Below are positions 22,240 through 34,531 of a stretch of DNA of 64,000 bases, one piece after another. The position numbers and the translations under genes are program-made. The stretch spans positions 620,001 through 684,000 of the forward strand of contig JAJNNX010000017.1 in the NCBI GenBank assembly GCA_023159155.1. The letters are read 5' to 3'. Origin of the DNA: Ustulina deusta (Eukaryota; Ascomycota; Sordariomycetes; Xylariales; Xylariaceae). The notes under the pieces are model-generated. The model made no database searches and was not told the DNA's origin. It saw only the letters and a program-made list of their open reading frames with translations. Each line of letters opens with the position of its first letter. The stretch's first letter is position 1.

Positions 22240-24060
22240 ATGGCTGAGGTTGCGCCAGGTGATCGTTGTGCCATTGGCATCTCATTTGGCAACTCATACA
22301 GCTCCATTGCGTGCACTATTGACGACAGCCCTGTGGTTATTGCCAATGAGGATGGAGGTAATATTTTTATTTATTTGTATATCTGTTTGCTCATGTCGTT
22401 TTATCTTCATTGCACCGGCTAATCCTCGTGCCACCAGACCGTCAGATTCCGACTGTCCTGTCGTATGTAGACGGAGAAGAATATACTGGAAACCAAGCCA
22501 AGGCCCTATTAGTTCGGAATCCCAAGAACACCATTGTTGCCTTCAAGGATTTTCTCGGCCAAGAGTATGCTGGCCTCAATCGCCCGCCTATTCTAGCTAT
22601 CTACTAACTATGGGAATAGCTTCAAGTCGATTGACCCTACCCACTGCCATGCTGCCTCTCACCCCGAAGATAAGAACGGAACTATCTCCTTCACAATCCA
22701 AGACAAGACGGAAGGGGAGCCCTCGGCCCTCTCCGTTTCTGAAATTTCCACCCGGTATCTGCGACGACTTGTGCAATCCGCTTCGGACTACATGGGAAAG
22801 AAGGTTACTTCGGCTGTCGTGACCGTGCCCACGAACTTCGGCGAGAAGCAGAGGGATGCATTGACTAAAGCTGCACAGGCGGCCGACCTAGAAATTCTAC
22901 AGCTGGTCAACGAACCAATTGCCTCGGTTCTCGCTTATGATGCGAGACCCGAAGCGGAAGCGGAGGACAAGATCGTCGTAGTGGCTGACCTTGGTGGCAC
23001 TCGCTCAGATGTTGCCGTGGTTGCCTCAAGAGGGGGGCTTTACACCCTTCTTGCGACTGCTCACGACTACGAATTCGCTGGTGCCCAATTGGATAAGGTC
23101 CTTATGGACCACTTTGCCAAGGAATTTATGAAGAAGAACCCCAACGTTGACCCACGCGAGAACGCCAGGAGCTTAGCAAAGCTGAAGGCTGAATCCGAGG
23201 CTACCAAGAAGGCTCTCAGCATAGGCACGAATGCCAACTTTAGCGTTGAGAGCTTAGCAGAGGGCATTGACTTCCAGATGACTATTAACAGATTACGGTA
23301 CGAGACTATCGCACGCAAGGTTTTCGAGGGCTTCAACAGATTGGTCGAGGGTGTTATCAAGAAGGCTGGGTTGGATGTCCTCGATATCGATGATGTTATA
23401 CTGTCTGGTGGTACCTCGCACACCCCCAGAATTGCGTCCAACTTGCGCTCCATCTTCCCCGAGACTACCAGTATTCTCGCCCCTTCAACAAGCCCCACCG
23501 CGTTGAACCCCTCAGAGCTGCAGGCCCGTGGCGCTGCCTTGCAAGCATCTCTGGTCCAAGAATACGAGTCTGACGACATTGATCAGTCCACTCACCCAGC
23601 CGTTACCACCGTCAAGCATACTTCAAACGCCATCGGTGTTCTCACGTTATCCGAAGATGGAGAGGAGACATTCACCCCGATAATTGCCCCCGAGACAGCT
23701 GTACCAGCCCGCCGGACCATCCACATCGAGGCCAAGGACGGCGGTAGCGTTCTCGTCAAGGTTGTCGAGGGCGGTACCCATATCAAGGTTACCAAACCCG
23801 AACCTAAGTCCAAGGAAAATGGCACTAAAGAGGATGACGAGGACGAGGACAGCGACTTCGACTCGGAAGAAGAGGAAGAAGAGCATAGAGAAAAGATCTG
23901 GAAGGTCGGCAGCACTCTCGCCGAGGCCGCTGTCAAGGACGTTAAGAAGGGCGGCAAGGTCGAAGTCACGATCACCGTCGGCAATGATCTGAGCGTCATT
24001 ATCACAACAAGGGAGGTTGGCGGCAAAGGTGGTGTGAGGGGGACTCTGAAGGCACCTTGA
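22240..24060 (+). CDS. SSZ1: Ribosome-associated Hsp70-like protein SSZ1
   Basis: Three exons: 22240-22357, 22438-22564 and 22620-24060, giving 561 residues. Both introns have good donors (GTAATA, GTATGC), CTAAT/CTAAC branch points and CAG/TAG acceptors. The Hsp70 nucleotide-binding domain is clear: AIGISFGNSYSSIA (phosphate 1), VVADLGGTRSDVAVV (phosphate 2) and VILSGGTSHTPRI (adenosine loop). The C-terminal substrate domain is short and atypical, with a very acidic insert (about residues 455-477), as in the Ssz1 branch. With the J protein Zuo1 it forms the ribosome-associated complex that drives Ssb on nascent chains. A full DnaK-type lid is missing, which is normal for Ssz1. Confidence 0.93.
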
Positions 24061-24759
24061 AGAGAACGCAGTCTCCGAAAAATTAGGATCGAAATAATCC
24101 ACTCTGCGCATCTGCCGAAACTTACACGGACTTGAAATGGCCTGCCGACCATCCTTATACAGTGGGGATAAGTTCAATATATCTGGTGACAGGGGTTGGT
24201 TGGTTGATTTCATGGTAGGGGTGCATTTTATACAATAGAGTAGCTGGTGGAATACAGCCTTGAGGGTGGGAGCGTTCATAGAGGATAAAAAGAGCCAATG
24301 ATTATCATATACCGCGACTATTCACCCTTGATTTCCCCCCCCCCCCCCCCCCCCCCCCCTTTTTGAACCAGTGGGAGGCAAATATGTTACTGTTGTGCCC
24401 AGGCTGGAGTCTCGGATGGTTTCGCTTCCAGGACGCAGGGAACTACTTAACTAGCCTTGGGTGCCTAAAATATATGACATCCTACCTACTGTAGAACTCG
24501 AATGTACGTACGGTTCAAATTATTTTGTAAATTCGACTTGTCTCGCCATACTCCATGGCTTCGCTATCCCGTCTATTGATACATAGTACATAGAAAATCA
24601 CGCGTATGTTAGTCTATCCCTATCGCCTAAGCACCCGTAAACACCAGCCCCCTTCGTGACTTGCACGCCATTTGGGGATGCGCCAAGGCATGTATCTAGC
24701 TAGTTTTCCTAAACGCCGTAGTACCCTATTCCATGCCACCCGGTATATGCTATGCAATG
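24061..24759. other. Convergent 3' region with a 25-C run
   Basis: Space between the 3' ends of SSZ1 and the NT-C2 gene. It contains a run of 25 C (24335-24359). No gene was recognised. Confidence 0.6.
24335..24359 (+). repeat. Homopolymer run of 25 C
   Basis: Twenty-five consecutive C in the intergenic space; its length is likely to be uncertain in the assembly. Confidence 0.9.
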
Positions 24760-26621
24760 CTATGCAGTCGTCCCCGGTAGATTCCACGCAATGAGATCAT
24801 CCCTCAGCTCATATTCATCGATTTCCCTTGGTCTGCGGAATCCACCTGATTTCAACCTGCCGCTTCGCTCGCTGCTGCTCTCCGTACTACCGAGCGTTGG
24901 CACGAGACTGGTCATGCTCCCGGCACGACTAAGGAGACCAAGGGACGAGTTCTCGTCGAAGGGCGACGCGTCGCTATCTTCCTTATGAATCATGAGTGGC
25001 AAATTCCGCCCGCCGTGTCCACCAAACCGCTGTCGATGATGCGATTGTGGGCTGCGTCTTGCTTGCTGCGGATTTGGGGATTGTATGCCGTAGTCGTTGT
25101 CGCCTAGGCGCGTAATCGTAGCGTTGGACTTGTCACTCGCGCCACTATTTTCGCGCATGTGCTGGATGCGCCGGATGTCGCTTGGACGAAGCGTGCCGAC
25201 GAGCGCATCATCACTACTTGTGCTTGGACTTCGGCTGCCACTGCTACTCGTCCTGTCGGGATTTGGTGACTCGGCGTACAACCTCGTCGACTCCTTGTCT
25301 ATGCCGTCACGCCAGCCACTGCCGCCAGCAAAGATATCCTCGATGCACTCGTCGGCGTGTAATTCTCCGGGATGGCAATCCCAGCTCGCGGCTAGGGCAC
25401 GACGGTACATGTCCTGAGCCTCGGCGGCATCGCGAGACTTGTAAATGCTCAGTAAGCCGCCACCGGACTTGCCACCTTCTTCCGCATCAACCAGCTCATT
25501 GGCACCAGTGATTATGCTTGAGATACCACCCATGAACATGGTGGCCGACTTCAATGGCGGTGCCACATAGTTGCGCTCCCCATCCGCTTGCACCATTAGG
25601 ATACCAATCTTCAGTGTACTATTAATTTTGCTGTCCTGCATCAGGTACCGTCGCACAATGCCCTCCTCAGCCTCTTCATCCACCACGTCATTTTCTTCCG
25701 GGTGTTGAACCGCTGCGCCGGCCGACAAAGAGGCGCCCGGCCGTTCGGCCTCACTAGCCGATCTGCCCACACTAAGTCTCCTGTGCGGGACGTGCTGGCT
25801 CGTCGCTTTGTCTCGCGCATGTTCCGGACTCCCGGCGAGTCGCGATGCGGTACTCCGACGAGGAAAGTTTTCGCTCTCTTCAATGTACTCACTCAGGTTT
25901 AACCTCACGTTGCCCAGCGATATCCTCTCGTCCCGGCACGTGGATCCCGTGGAGAACTCCTGCAAAACCTCGAACTCGATAGGGCACTCGGTCAAGTTGT
26001 TGGCACGATCGATGGAGATTCGGAGTGGTACGGTTTTCGAGTAGTTATAGGTAGCGCGATGGTGGATCTTGTCGACGGAGCACTTGGCCGTACGGCCGCG
26101 GTGCTCGCCGTGTATACTGTTGGGGAGGTGCCATTTTATGAAAGATTTGCCGCCGACCAAGGGCACGTTGTTTAAGTCGTATATCCAGAGATGTAATTCA
26201 AATTTCGGCTATATGCGGATGTGCGGTTAGCGATGATAGACCACAACAGCGAGAGAGATGGAATGCCGGTACATTACCTTTCGAGCCTTGTTTACTATGG
26301 GAAAGGTACGCATGTCAGCTTAAACTTGCGATGGAATAGTAGAACGCAGAAGATGGCATGATGGTCACGACAACGACGTAGGCCCTGCATCAGACAAGAC
26401 GGGGAACAATGATAGAGACAAAGGGCAGAGGCTTTGGGGAGACAGCACTGGGTCGCGCAAGAATGAGACGAGGCCCGCCAACAGCGCAAGTCCGACTGTG
26501 CCGAAGACAAAGAAAATGCGCTTGGGAATGCGACTCTTCGGATCACGAACTCGAGGCTAAGAAGGGAGAGGGGGGGGGCGAGTGCCGGAGCTGTTGGGGC
26601 TTACATACTCAAAGACGCCAT
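24760..26621 (-). CDS. NT-C2 domain protein (EEIG1/EHBP1-type N-terminal C2)
   Basis: Three exons, 492 residues. Exon 1 (26621-26609) has only 13 bases, MASL plus one base. Intron 1 is long (26608-26295, 314 bp, GTATGT donor). Exon 2 (26294-26278) has 17 bases, and exon 3 is 26208-24760. The spliced start reads MASLINKARKPKFELHLW, which runs into IYDLNNVPLVGGKSFIKWHL, the classic opening of the fungal NT-C2 family. The N-terminal 150 residues form a C2-like beta sandwich thought to bind membranes. The rest is low-complexity, rich in Ser, Arg and Asp, with acidic and basic patches. Conserved stretches RRYLMQDSKINSTLKIG and SIITGANELV follow the C2. Exact function is unknown; a role in membrane traffic or polarity is inferred from animal relatives. 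Confidence 0.88.
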
Positions 26622-27761
26622 GGTAGGACAAACTGCTACGACGGCTCTGCTCGCTATCGATGGCTATGGTCGCATCCGACGACTAGACCCGACGAGACCA
26701 GACTCTGTGCGGCAGAAGGGGCGCACATGCCAGCTAGCAAATGCGGATATGATGGCACCGACATGCAGTCATAGTCATAGCTGATTTGATTTGGGGCTGA
26801 TAAGTCTACAGGACTTGCTGGATTCGTATTCGCAAGGGGCCGGAATGGGCGGGACGAGGGGGGGGGGTGGAAGGCGAGCCAGCGAGGTCTGGATGGGATG
26901 GGGGTGGACTAGGAATCCCGACCTACAGTAGTCGGGTCGGTAGTGGTTGGCGGGAGTGGTGGCGACTGATAAGACAGAAAACGGGCGATCAGACAGGGCG
27001 GTGGCATATAGACTGCACGGCGAACAAAATAAGAGAAATAGGAATGCGAAAAATAAATAAAAAGGCAACCGAGTCGGCTTGTTGGGGGACCATTCTGCCA
27101 GATTCTGCCCGATCTGCCTGGGGGCATTGGATGGCTTAGCTTCGGGCTGTCCAGTGGTGTGCACTAACTACCTGGGCTAAGACGTCATAACTGGTGATTT
27201 ATTTTAGCAACATTACAGGTGCCTAAGGCTGTCTCTTCTAGGTAGGTTACGCCCTGGGTGGGGTAATAGGAGATTTAGCCATGGCGCAGAATTAGTGGAG
27301 TGCACCCCGATTTAGTCAGAGCCTGAGACTCATTCCATTCTTGTTGGCCAATGACAGACGCCCACTTATGAATCTCATTTTCCTCATATGATATTCGACA
27401 TCACGACGCACGAGAAACACATCGTACTAAGCAAGAGCCGAGTTCCTTGGATGATAAGTGCACCTCGAGCCAAATCAGCCACTAGTTAAAACCAAACTAT
27501 TGGTGCATATGGAGGCTATTTGAAAGCCATTGTGGTTGAGGAGATCATTCGCAGAAAAGACTCGGTTGACCTCCCGATTCCTGCGACAGAACGCATCTGG
27601 CCGACTGCAAGGACGGGTTCAACACCGCCGGCATGCGTATCAACGAGATACATTTGCAGGTGCATTCTGCTTGACACAGAAACCCCAGCTCATATTTCTG
27701 TATCACGGCGGCGTCTGAAATTTCTGCTTATGGGACCCCTTGGCGCGGGTGACGAGTGAAG
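26622..27761. promoter_or_regulatory. Divergent promoter region NT-C2 gene / POP1
   Basis: About 1.1 kb between the two divergent start codons. No TATA box or other clear site was identified. Short frames on both strands have no recognisable content. Confidence 0.4.
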
Positions 27762-30584
27762 ATGCCACCCCAGCAAGCATCACAGGGCAAGAGTGGGAAA
27801 CCCTCGCGGCCCCAAGGCTCATCTGCTGCCCCCTCGCCAGCACCCTCGACAAACTCCGGGCAGATGAACAAGCGGAAACAAGGACCCCAGGGCAACAATT
27901 CACACCCAGGCCCACGAGCCGCCAAGCGAAACAAGATATATGACTCACGGAGTATAGCGGTTCAGAGCCCTCACGCTGCACTTCGAGATGGCGAGCTTAA
28001 CGTGCAGTCCTTCGTTAATTCCATGGCGTTTGAGATCAACGCCCTGGACGAGAGCATGCGTCGATCCCGGACATCAGCTTCGAGTCGAGCCTTTCAACGC
28101 GTGCCTTTCACCATGAGACGAAGAACGGCTGCTCATAATTACAAGAGGATACCAAAACGTCTTCATAAACGGGCTAGGCGAGAGATGGCCGAAGACAATA
28201 CCCCGACGGTCAACTCAAGGACAAGGAAGCCCAAGACATCTAGAGCTAGATTACGTGCTGAGACGGCGCGGAGGCTGGGTATTCTCGCCAGGCGGAAGCG
28301 GTTACTGAAGATCAAGAAAAGTCTCGGGCCCGACAGCGATGCTATAGCGTCACGTGCCGCCAGGCCAAAGATACGGAGGAACGAACCAAATGCTCTCCCG
28401 GTCACCGCGTCTAGATATAGAAAACGACAGCTGAACAAGGCGTGGCTGCCTACTCATTTGTGGCATGCCAAGCGAGCTAGAATGACACCCCCTTCAGAGC
28501 CTCTATGGGGATTCTCGATTCCTCTGACGCCTACACAGAAGAACTATCGGCCAGCTCACCGGGTCCAATGGGAGAAAGGGGCGATGGCCTGGGATATGAG
28601 CTACATGAGTACGATTGGTTTATTTGGAAAAGAAAACATTATCCAGAGTATCCTCAAGGATATTGGCCTTACGCAAGAGTCGTTATGGAACGACAGAGGG
28701 GTACGCTGGAGAGCTGGGGCGGTACATTGGGCCGGTAATCTGAGCAGAAAAGCCAAGAACCGAGTTTATTTCATCGGCCCAGCCAATGTCATCTGGGACC
28801 CCCCGAAAGCGTCCGCGGCCCTTGAAACGGACACCCCTCCTAGACAAATTTTTATCCGCATTCATCCATCTGCTTTCCTTGAGACATTCGATGAGCTTCT
28901 ACGGCTCATTAGAGCGTACAAGCCCCGGCCGTACTTACAAGATTTACGGCATGAAATCGGGAGCATAGATATCACTGGACCGGACGCAACGGAGGCTTTA
29001 CTCGGTGTGCTCAAGGCCTTCGAATCGGGTTCGAAACAAGCGCACGCCTCGAGGTTTGAATCCTTACTAGGCCTAAGAGATCCGGCAGCCCTGCCCCTAG
29101 GGGCCTTGCTAGCATTCTCTATCATTGACCCACGCCTCAAATACCCCCCGCAAAAAGTCCAGCCCCCAGCAGCCACAAACCAGCAAGTGCAGATCCAGCT
29201 CTTGGAATCCATTTCTGCATTTCGCGAGGACGAAGTGGTCCAGCCGTATCAACTTTTCGACCGAGACGACCGATTCAAAGCCTCCAAGCTTCCTTCCCAG
29301 ACATCTCTGAATCGTCGACGAGAGAAAAGCGGACCAGGCACCCCTCTTGAACGAGGCACTATCGACCCTCCCATCCCAATCATATTACTTGCATCGCGGA
29401 ACGGAAACGAGACGCCAGTGCCGGGGACCTGGACGATCCTGCTTCCCTGGAAGTGTGTCCAATCGGTATGGTACAGCTTGATGCACTATCCACTGTCCAG
29501 CGGTGGCAACCCCACCTTCGGCGGGCTCGACGAAATCAGACAGCTCTCTTTCGAGCGCGGCCAGCCTTGGTTCCCCGGCGACGTGCCCGGGACAAACGCC
29601 GGCAATGCCTGGGAGACGAAGGAGCGACAGGCCAGGTGGAAGACTTGGGATCGCAAGCCCAAGGGAAAGCGGGTGAAGTGGGAGAGTGTCGATCTCGGCG
29701 CCGGTCGGAAAGGCGAAGTCGGCGTCGGTTGGAGTTGCGATTTCGAGACGTTATTCGGTCTCCGAAGTCCCACGGAAGCAGAGACGGCACCAGCTGATAA
29801 TAACGGAGACGACGAAATGCCGGGAGCGCCAGAAGTCGTCAAGCCCAAGGAGGAGAAGACGACAGTCAAGGAACCCAAACGTGAGGCTAAATTCGAAACC
29901 CTAACAGATATCACGTACCTCCCGAAAAGCATCTTCACCAACCTTTCCTCGACTCAGCAGCCCCCGCCATCCTTCCCACCCAACTCCACCATCACCGTGA
30001 GCATCAAGATGCTCGGCCGGGGCGTAGTAACAACGTGTGCGCGCGTATACCGACTCCCGCTACCTACGCCAGTCCCACCTCCTATAGCAGTATCCTCACA
30101 AGCCGAGGTCCCAGCAACCCAGCCACCTCCACCTCCGCCCCCACCCCAGAGCAAGAGCGAAAACAAACTACCTCCCGACCTACGAGAGCAATGGCTCGCG
30201 CAACAGCCCGCGAAATCCACCAAGAAGAATAAGAAGAAGTCATCCTCTACTTCCACAACCCCAGCCACAGCCACAGCCACCACCCCCGAAGCCCGCATAC
30301 AAGCCTTAGCCCAATCCCTCATCGGCCCACAGCGCGCGTATCCCGCTCCCTCCACGACCGCGAACGGCCACCCGCTCTGTCCCGACGCGACAGACCTGAT
30401 CGGGTTCGTGACAGCAGGCGCCTTCAACCTGCGCGACGGCCGCGGCGAGGCCATCGCCAGCATATCGGCGCAGCGCGCGCTGGAGCAGACGGGGCGGAAT
30501 CCCAGGGACCCGGCCGCGAGGCTGTGCGTCGTCCGTGATGCGGGACAGAGCGTCGGGTGGCTGGCTAGATGGGACGTCATCTAG
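27762..30584 (+). CDS. POP1: RNase P / RNase MRP subunit POP1
   Basis: A single intron-free frame of 940 residues from the ATG at 27762. The POP1 N-terminal domain shows as TMRRRTAAHNYKRIPKRLHK (about residues 116-135), LPTHLWHAKRARM and WGFSIPLTPTQKNYR. The central POPLD domain is at about residue 554 onward: GTWTILLPWKCVQSVWYSLM, GGLDEIRQLSFERGQPWFP. The C-terminal domain carries a proline- and Lys/Ser-rich insert and ends GWLARWDVI. POP1 is the largest protein of the RNase P and MRP ribonucleoproteins, which process tRNA 5' leaders and pre-rRNA in the nucleus. The very basic N-terminal half fits RNA binding. Convergent with the histidyl-tRNA synthetase gene, 510 bp apart. Confidence 0.95.
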   Translation: MPPQQASQGKSGKPSRPQGSSAAPSPAPSTNSGQMNKRKQGPQGNNSHPGPRAAKRNKIYDSRSIAVQSPHAALRDGELNVQSFVNSMAFEINALDESMRRSRTSASSRAFQRVPFTMRRRTAAHNYKRIPKRLHKRARREMAEDNTPTVNSRTRKPKTSRARLRAETARRLGILARRKRLLKIKKSLGPDSDAIASRAARPKIRRNEPNALPVTASRYRKRQLNKAWLPTHLWHAKRARMTPPSEPLWGFSIPLTPTQKNYRPAHRVQWEKGAMAWDMSYMSTIGLFGKENIIQSILKDIGLTQESLWNDRGVRWRAGAVHWAGNLSRKAKNRVYFIGPANVIWDPPKASAALETDTPPRQIFIRIHPSAFLETFDELLRLIRAYKPRPYLQDLRHEIGSIDITGPDATEALLGVLKAFESGSKQAHASRFESLLGLRDPAALPLGALLAFSIIDPRLKYPPQKVQPPAATNQQVQIQLLESISAFREDEVVQPYQLFDRDDRFKASKLPSQTSLNRRREKSGPGTPLERGTIDPPIPIILLASRNGNETPVPGTWTILLPWKCVQSVWYSLMHYPLSSGGNPTFGGLDEIRQLSFERGQPWFPGDVPGTNAGNAWETKERQARWKTWDRKPKGKRVKWESVDLGAGRKGEVGVGWSCDFETLFGLRSPTEAETAPADNNGDDEMPGAPEVVKPKEEKTTVKEPKREAKFETLTDITYLPKSIFTNLSSTQQPPPSFPPNSTITVSIKMLGRGVVTTCARVYRLPLPTPVPPPIAVSSQAEVPATQPPPPPPPPQSKSENKLPPDLREQWLAQQPAKSTKKNKKKSSSTSTTPATATATTPEARIQALAQSLIGPQRAYPAPSTTANGHPLCPDATDLIGFVTAGAFNLRDGRGEAIASISAQRALEQTGRNPRDPAARLCVVRDAGQSVGWLARWDVI

Positions 30585-31094
30585 ATAGATAACTAAGACT
30601 TTCGTCTGAATTTCTTGACTCGCCGTGAATCGAAGGGTTTGTTAATAGATGAAACCCACTTCAATTACATCTTAGGATTCGATAGCAAATATACATACAG
30701 CAATGGTCTTAATACATCTTGATTTGTTTTTCAGCTATGTAGTCAACGTGATCCTCACTTGCGACCTAGACGTGTGGGTGCTATCCGACCATGAAACTCC
30801 ACTGTCTTCCTTCCTTTTCTCTATCGAGGAGGATGGATCCAGACGCTCGTAGGGTGGGTGACCTTGCTTTTATTTGCCAATTACATACCTCACCCCTCCG
30901 TCATGTTCAGCGTTGCTCGATATTTGTACGGTGGATTAACCGTACATTGCAGCAGCCGATCTAGATGAATTCCATCAACTCCCTAATCATCCATCTATCT
31001 TTCGTTGTCTTTGTTCAGCACCCCGGGGCGTGGAAGTCGGGCTCCTTAAGATTAGGAGCAAATGGATGAATTTAACGCTCAAAATCCAGACACA
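30585..31094. other. Convergent 3' region POP1/HTS1
   Basis: No gene was recognised. It holds the 3' untranslated regions of both neighbours. Confidence 0.55.
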
Positions 31095-33336
31095 TCAGGT
31101 CGAGGCTCCATTTTCGCCATTGGTCTGCTGTGCATCGTCGGCCAATAACCTCTTGCACTCAGCAACAAGGTTTGTCTTCTCTACGAGCTTACCCTCTTTC
31201 TCCGGGTGGCCATCAGGTAGACCCATGACCTTGACCTTAACCTTGCCAGCTTTTAACTCATCTTCCCCAACGATCACGGCAAGGGGAATGCCAGCTGTCT
31301 CGGCGGCCTTGAACTGCTGTGGCAAGCGGGGCTTCACCTTCGGTGAAAACTCAGCGCTGAGACCAGCATCCCAGAGCAGACGCGCGATTCCCATACGCTC
31401 TGGAAGGAGACCATTCTTGCCGCCGAAAACCATAACATAGACGTCACTACCACGTACGCGTTGCTTCTCCTTCTCGTAGCGTGCCTTAAGTATTGTGAAA
31501 ATACGGTCAACACCGAACGATATACCGATGCATGGGATCTGTTTACGGCCGTACATGCCGACTAGGTTATCATAGCGCCCGCCGGCCGCAATACTACCCA
31601 CCCTCGTCTCGGCCGAGCGATCCTTGGCAGTAAGTTCGATAACCGCTTCGTAAATCAACCCTGGCAAAGTATTAGCAATGGAGGAGTCCGTCTTCGCCAG
31701 CCTCCCCATGTTTCCATACCCGTATAATAATCGAGACCGCGAGCCAGCGCTAGGTCGAATGATACCTGGTCCGCAATCTGATAGGCATCTAGATAACTGT
31801 GGAGCAGGCTCATCTCTTCTATTCCTTTCTTGATCTTCTCGTTCGCGAACATCTTCTCGTCCTTCGTTAGAAGTTCTATAATTTTGGGTATGTCGCCGTT
31901 GTACTTGGTCCACTCGAGGATCTCGTCGGCAACACTGCCCTCGAGGCCCTTTTCCGTCATTTCCTTCTTGACCTCCTCGGGACTCATCTTATCTAACTTG
32001 TCGACTGCGGAACTGATTGTTCTAATTTTATCTTCAGGTACACCGGCGACCGCGAACAGACCCTATATTAGCCATTAGCCTAATGGAATGAACGGAGTAG
32101 CAATTAGACGGTTCGAAGCCAACATACGTCGAGGATCTTGCGGTGATTGATCTTGACGGTGACGTCTTTGGCTAAACCGAGTGAAGAGAACACTTCGTAT
32201 ACGATTCGTAGAATTTCGGCATCGGGTATCATTGGATCATACTCGCCAGCGATATCAAAGTCGCATTGGTAAAACTCACGCATACGACCCCTCGCGATAG
32301 CCTGTGTAGAAGGACCGTCAGTAATAGCGCGCTTCCTCGTCATCTACCACATGCCATTCCCCGGTATCCCAAGTCGACCCATTCTCGCGACTACAGGCTA
32401 TGTGCCCAGTGGACAAAAACTCCATCCGCCAACCCTAGTATTTTGTTTGACCAGAGTTATATGAATCGACTTGGGGCACGCAGGAATGCCAATGGTAGTG
32501 GAGACTAGGGAGGTTTGGCTTAACGGACAGGTTGGTCTCGTCTGTACACTTTGGCGATGTGGTAACGCTTGATCTGTTGCGTACTGTTCATGGCAAGCCA
32601 CCTCGCAAAGGGAACCTACACGCAACCAAGAGTCAGTCAACAGCGCAGACAAAACCACAGCTTGTTCGAGTCACGAGAATGCTTACCGTCAAATCGTATC
32701 GAAGCGCAAGATCCTCCTGCCTGCGGTAAGTATTGGTTCGCATGCACAGCAGCAGAATGGGTCGGGCTAGAGACGTACGCCGCCCTGGTCCGCGAGTTCG
32801 TATATCAACTTTGAGTCTTCCTGAAACATGATACTGCATTAGTTTTGCGGCTGTCACGCGACAAGAAGCCGTCCCGGAGACGGCGGTGGCCGACTCACTC
32901 CATACTTGCCCGAAAGAATGCTCTTCAGTTCGAAGACGGGTGTGTCTAGGGCCACGCCTCCGTGGCGAGAGAAGGCGTCCTCGGCCGCCTTGAAGATACG
33001 GTCTCGAATCTTGATGTCTGCGCCGACCCAGTCGCGCGTGCCCTTGGGCACCTTGACGGATGACTTGTCGGCCCTCTCCCTCTCCATGTCGTCGCAGGTA
33101 CTTGCGGGTGCGCTGCTGTTGCCGGGGGGATTCTGAGGAATGCTGCTGCTGAGGGGAGTCGGGGTGAGGGTATGCGGCTGTGGCTGTTGGCAGAATCTGC
33201 GGTGGCTCGTGGTGACGATGCTGGCAGCGAGGGTGAGGGGCTTTGGATGTCGTTGGGAAAATGCACGAGAGCCCGTGGCGAGCCGGCAAAGACGAGACGG
33301 GAGTGTCCTGGGCGATTGCAAAAGCGGTAGTCGCAT
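31095..33336 (-). CDS. HTS1: Histidyl-tRNA synthetase, probably dual-targeted
   Basis: Seven exons by eye: 33336-32899, 32820-32779, 32716-32687, 32615-32529, 32301-32128, 32062-31720 and 31660-31095, giving 559 residues in frame throughout. Class II synthetase motifs are visible: [28 protein letters not shown] (motif 1-2 region), [16 protein letters not shown] (motif 2), [13 protein letters not shown] (His-specific), [11 protein letters not shown], and GISFGVDRI (motif 3). The C-terminal anticodon-binding domain ends in NGENGAST. The first Met (33336) starts an Arg/Ser-rich presequence suited to mitochondrial import; a second Met at 33087 ([20 protein letters not shown]) would start the cytosolic form, as in yeast HTS1. 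Exon 4 ends at a weak GTCCGT donor. An upstream in-frame Met at 33453 is possible but the sequence there looks like leader. Confidence 0.92.
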
Positions 33337-34531
33337 TGGGGCGGTACGTGACTCACTTGACTGGCTGCCCGTCTTGAAATCTTCCTTAAGTTTTTGGGTT
33401 TCGCTGCAGAAAAACGGAGTCCCAATGGGGGCTAGTTGCAAGTGGGGCCCCACCGTTGCGGCCTAATGCACAACTCGGGGCGAGGGGCATTTTTCCATCT
33501 GTTATCTTGCCCGGATAATGGAATCTTAAGCTCTAATTCTATTTGACTGCATCCTGTCTCGAGTCTCAACAAACAAATCAGAGCTCCTATTAAACAGATT
33601 GGTACCTATCCAATACATTGGCTTTAATTTACCCTACGTATTACAACGGCAATGATTTTTTTTTCCCTCCGAAATGAGATGCGAGTAGCAGAGACAGCTT
33701 GGGAGGGACAGAGGGGTAAATCCTGCTCGTGGAAATTTGCCCCGCGTCCCCACACGCTTTGCTTGGCTTTCTTGATGACACAGATCAATGTACCTACATG
33801 TATTCATTCATCACGCTATGCTGAATGAGACATCGGTAGAGGATTGGTGTAAGATCTTGGGGGATCAGATGCTTCATGTTCCCCATATCGATATTGTCCG
33901 TTGTTGGGCATATCTAAATTGATGAAAGGGTGCGACCAGGAGTCGCTCTACCGAGCTGAGGACATATTTTCGATCGTGAAATGAGACACGACGAAACCAC
34001 TCACTTTTAGATAGTGTTCATCGCATATGGATTGGCAAATCTATAAGCTAGGTAGGTAGTTGTTACATTTAAGCACAATTCATCGATAGAAGTTTCTAGA
34101 GGATGTTGCGCTATTTCCTTATTCAAGTCACAGGAGAATGATACTACTCGAATATCCCTAAAAGGTAAATAGCAGTGTTGATTGAAGTATATATACCAGG
34201 CATTCCAACAACAGTCACAACATCTTCTCCTCCCTTAATGGATGCTCGTCGTCAATAGTTCCAGGATTTCTCATCCCCACCCCATCTCTCAATCCCCCAA
34301 CCCAATATCATGTAATGACCGTGTCCTCCCCTTCTCTAAACCATGGTGTCCTTGACCGCCTAGGATATGGGGTGTCTGGGGTATGCCTACCTAGGATAAC
34401 GCACACATTGTTTAGCAGCTTTTGAGCGATAGCTTCCGACCCGTGGCGAAACATGGTGTATTCCAACATCTGGCGCGCCAGCTTGAAGCAGCGAATGCAG
34501 CTCCTTCTCAGGCAGGGCGATAGGTTTTGTA
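33337..34531. other. Intergenic upstream of HTS1
   Basis: No gene recognised. It contains copies of the CTAGGTAGGTA-type motif at about 34048-34060 and 34386-34396. Confidence 0.5.

Noticed and set aside
23067..24279. Long minus-strand frames opposite SSZ1
   Set aside because: They are antisense to a strongly supported Hsp70-like coding exon and have no recognisable content.
29954..30580. 208-codon minus-strand frame opposite the end of POP1
   Set aside because: It mirrors the Pro/Ser/Gly-rich 3' part of POP1 and has no motif of its own.
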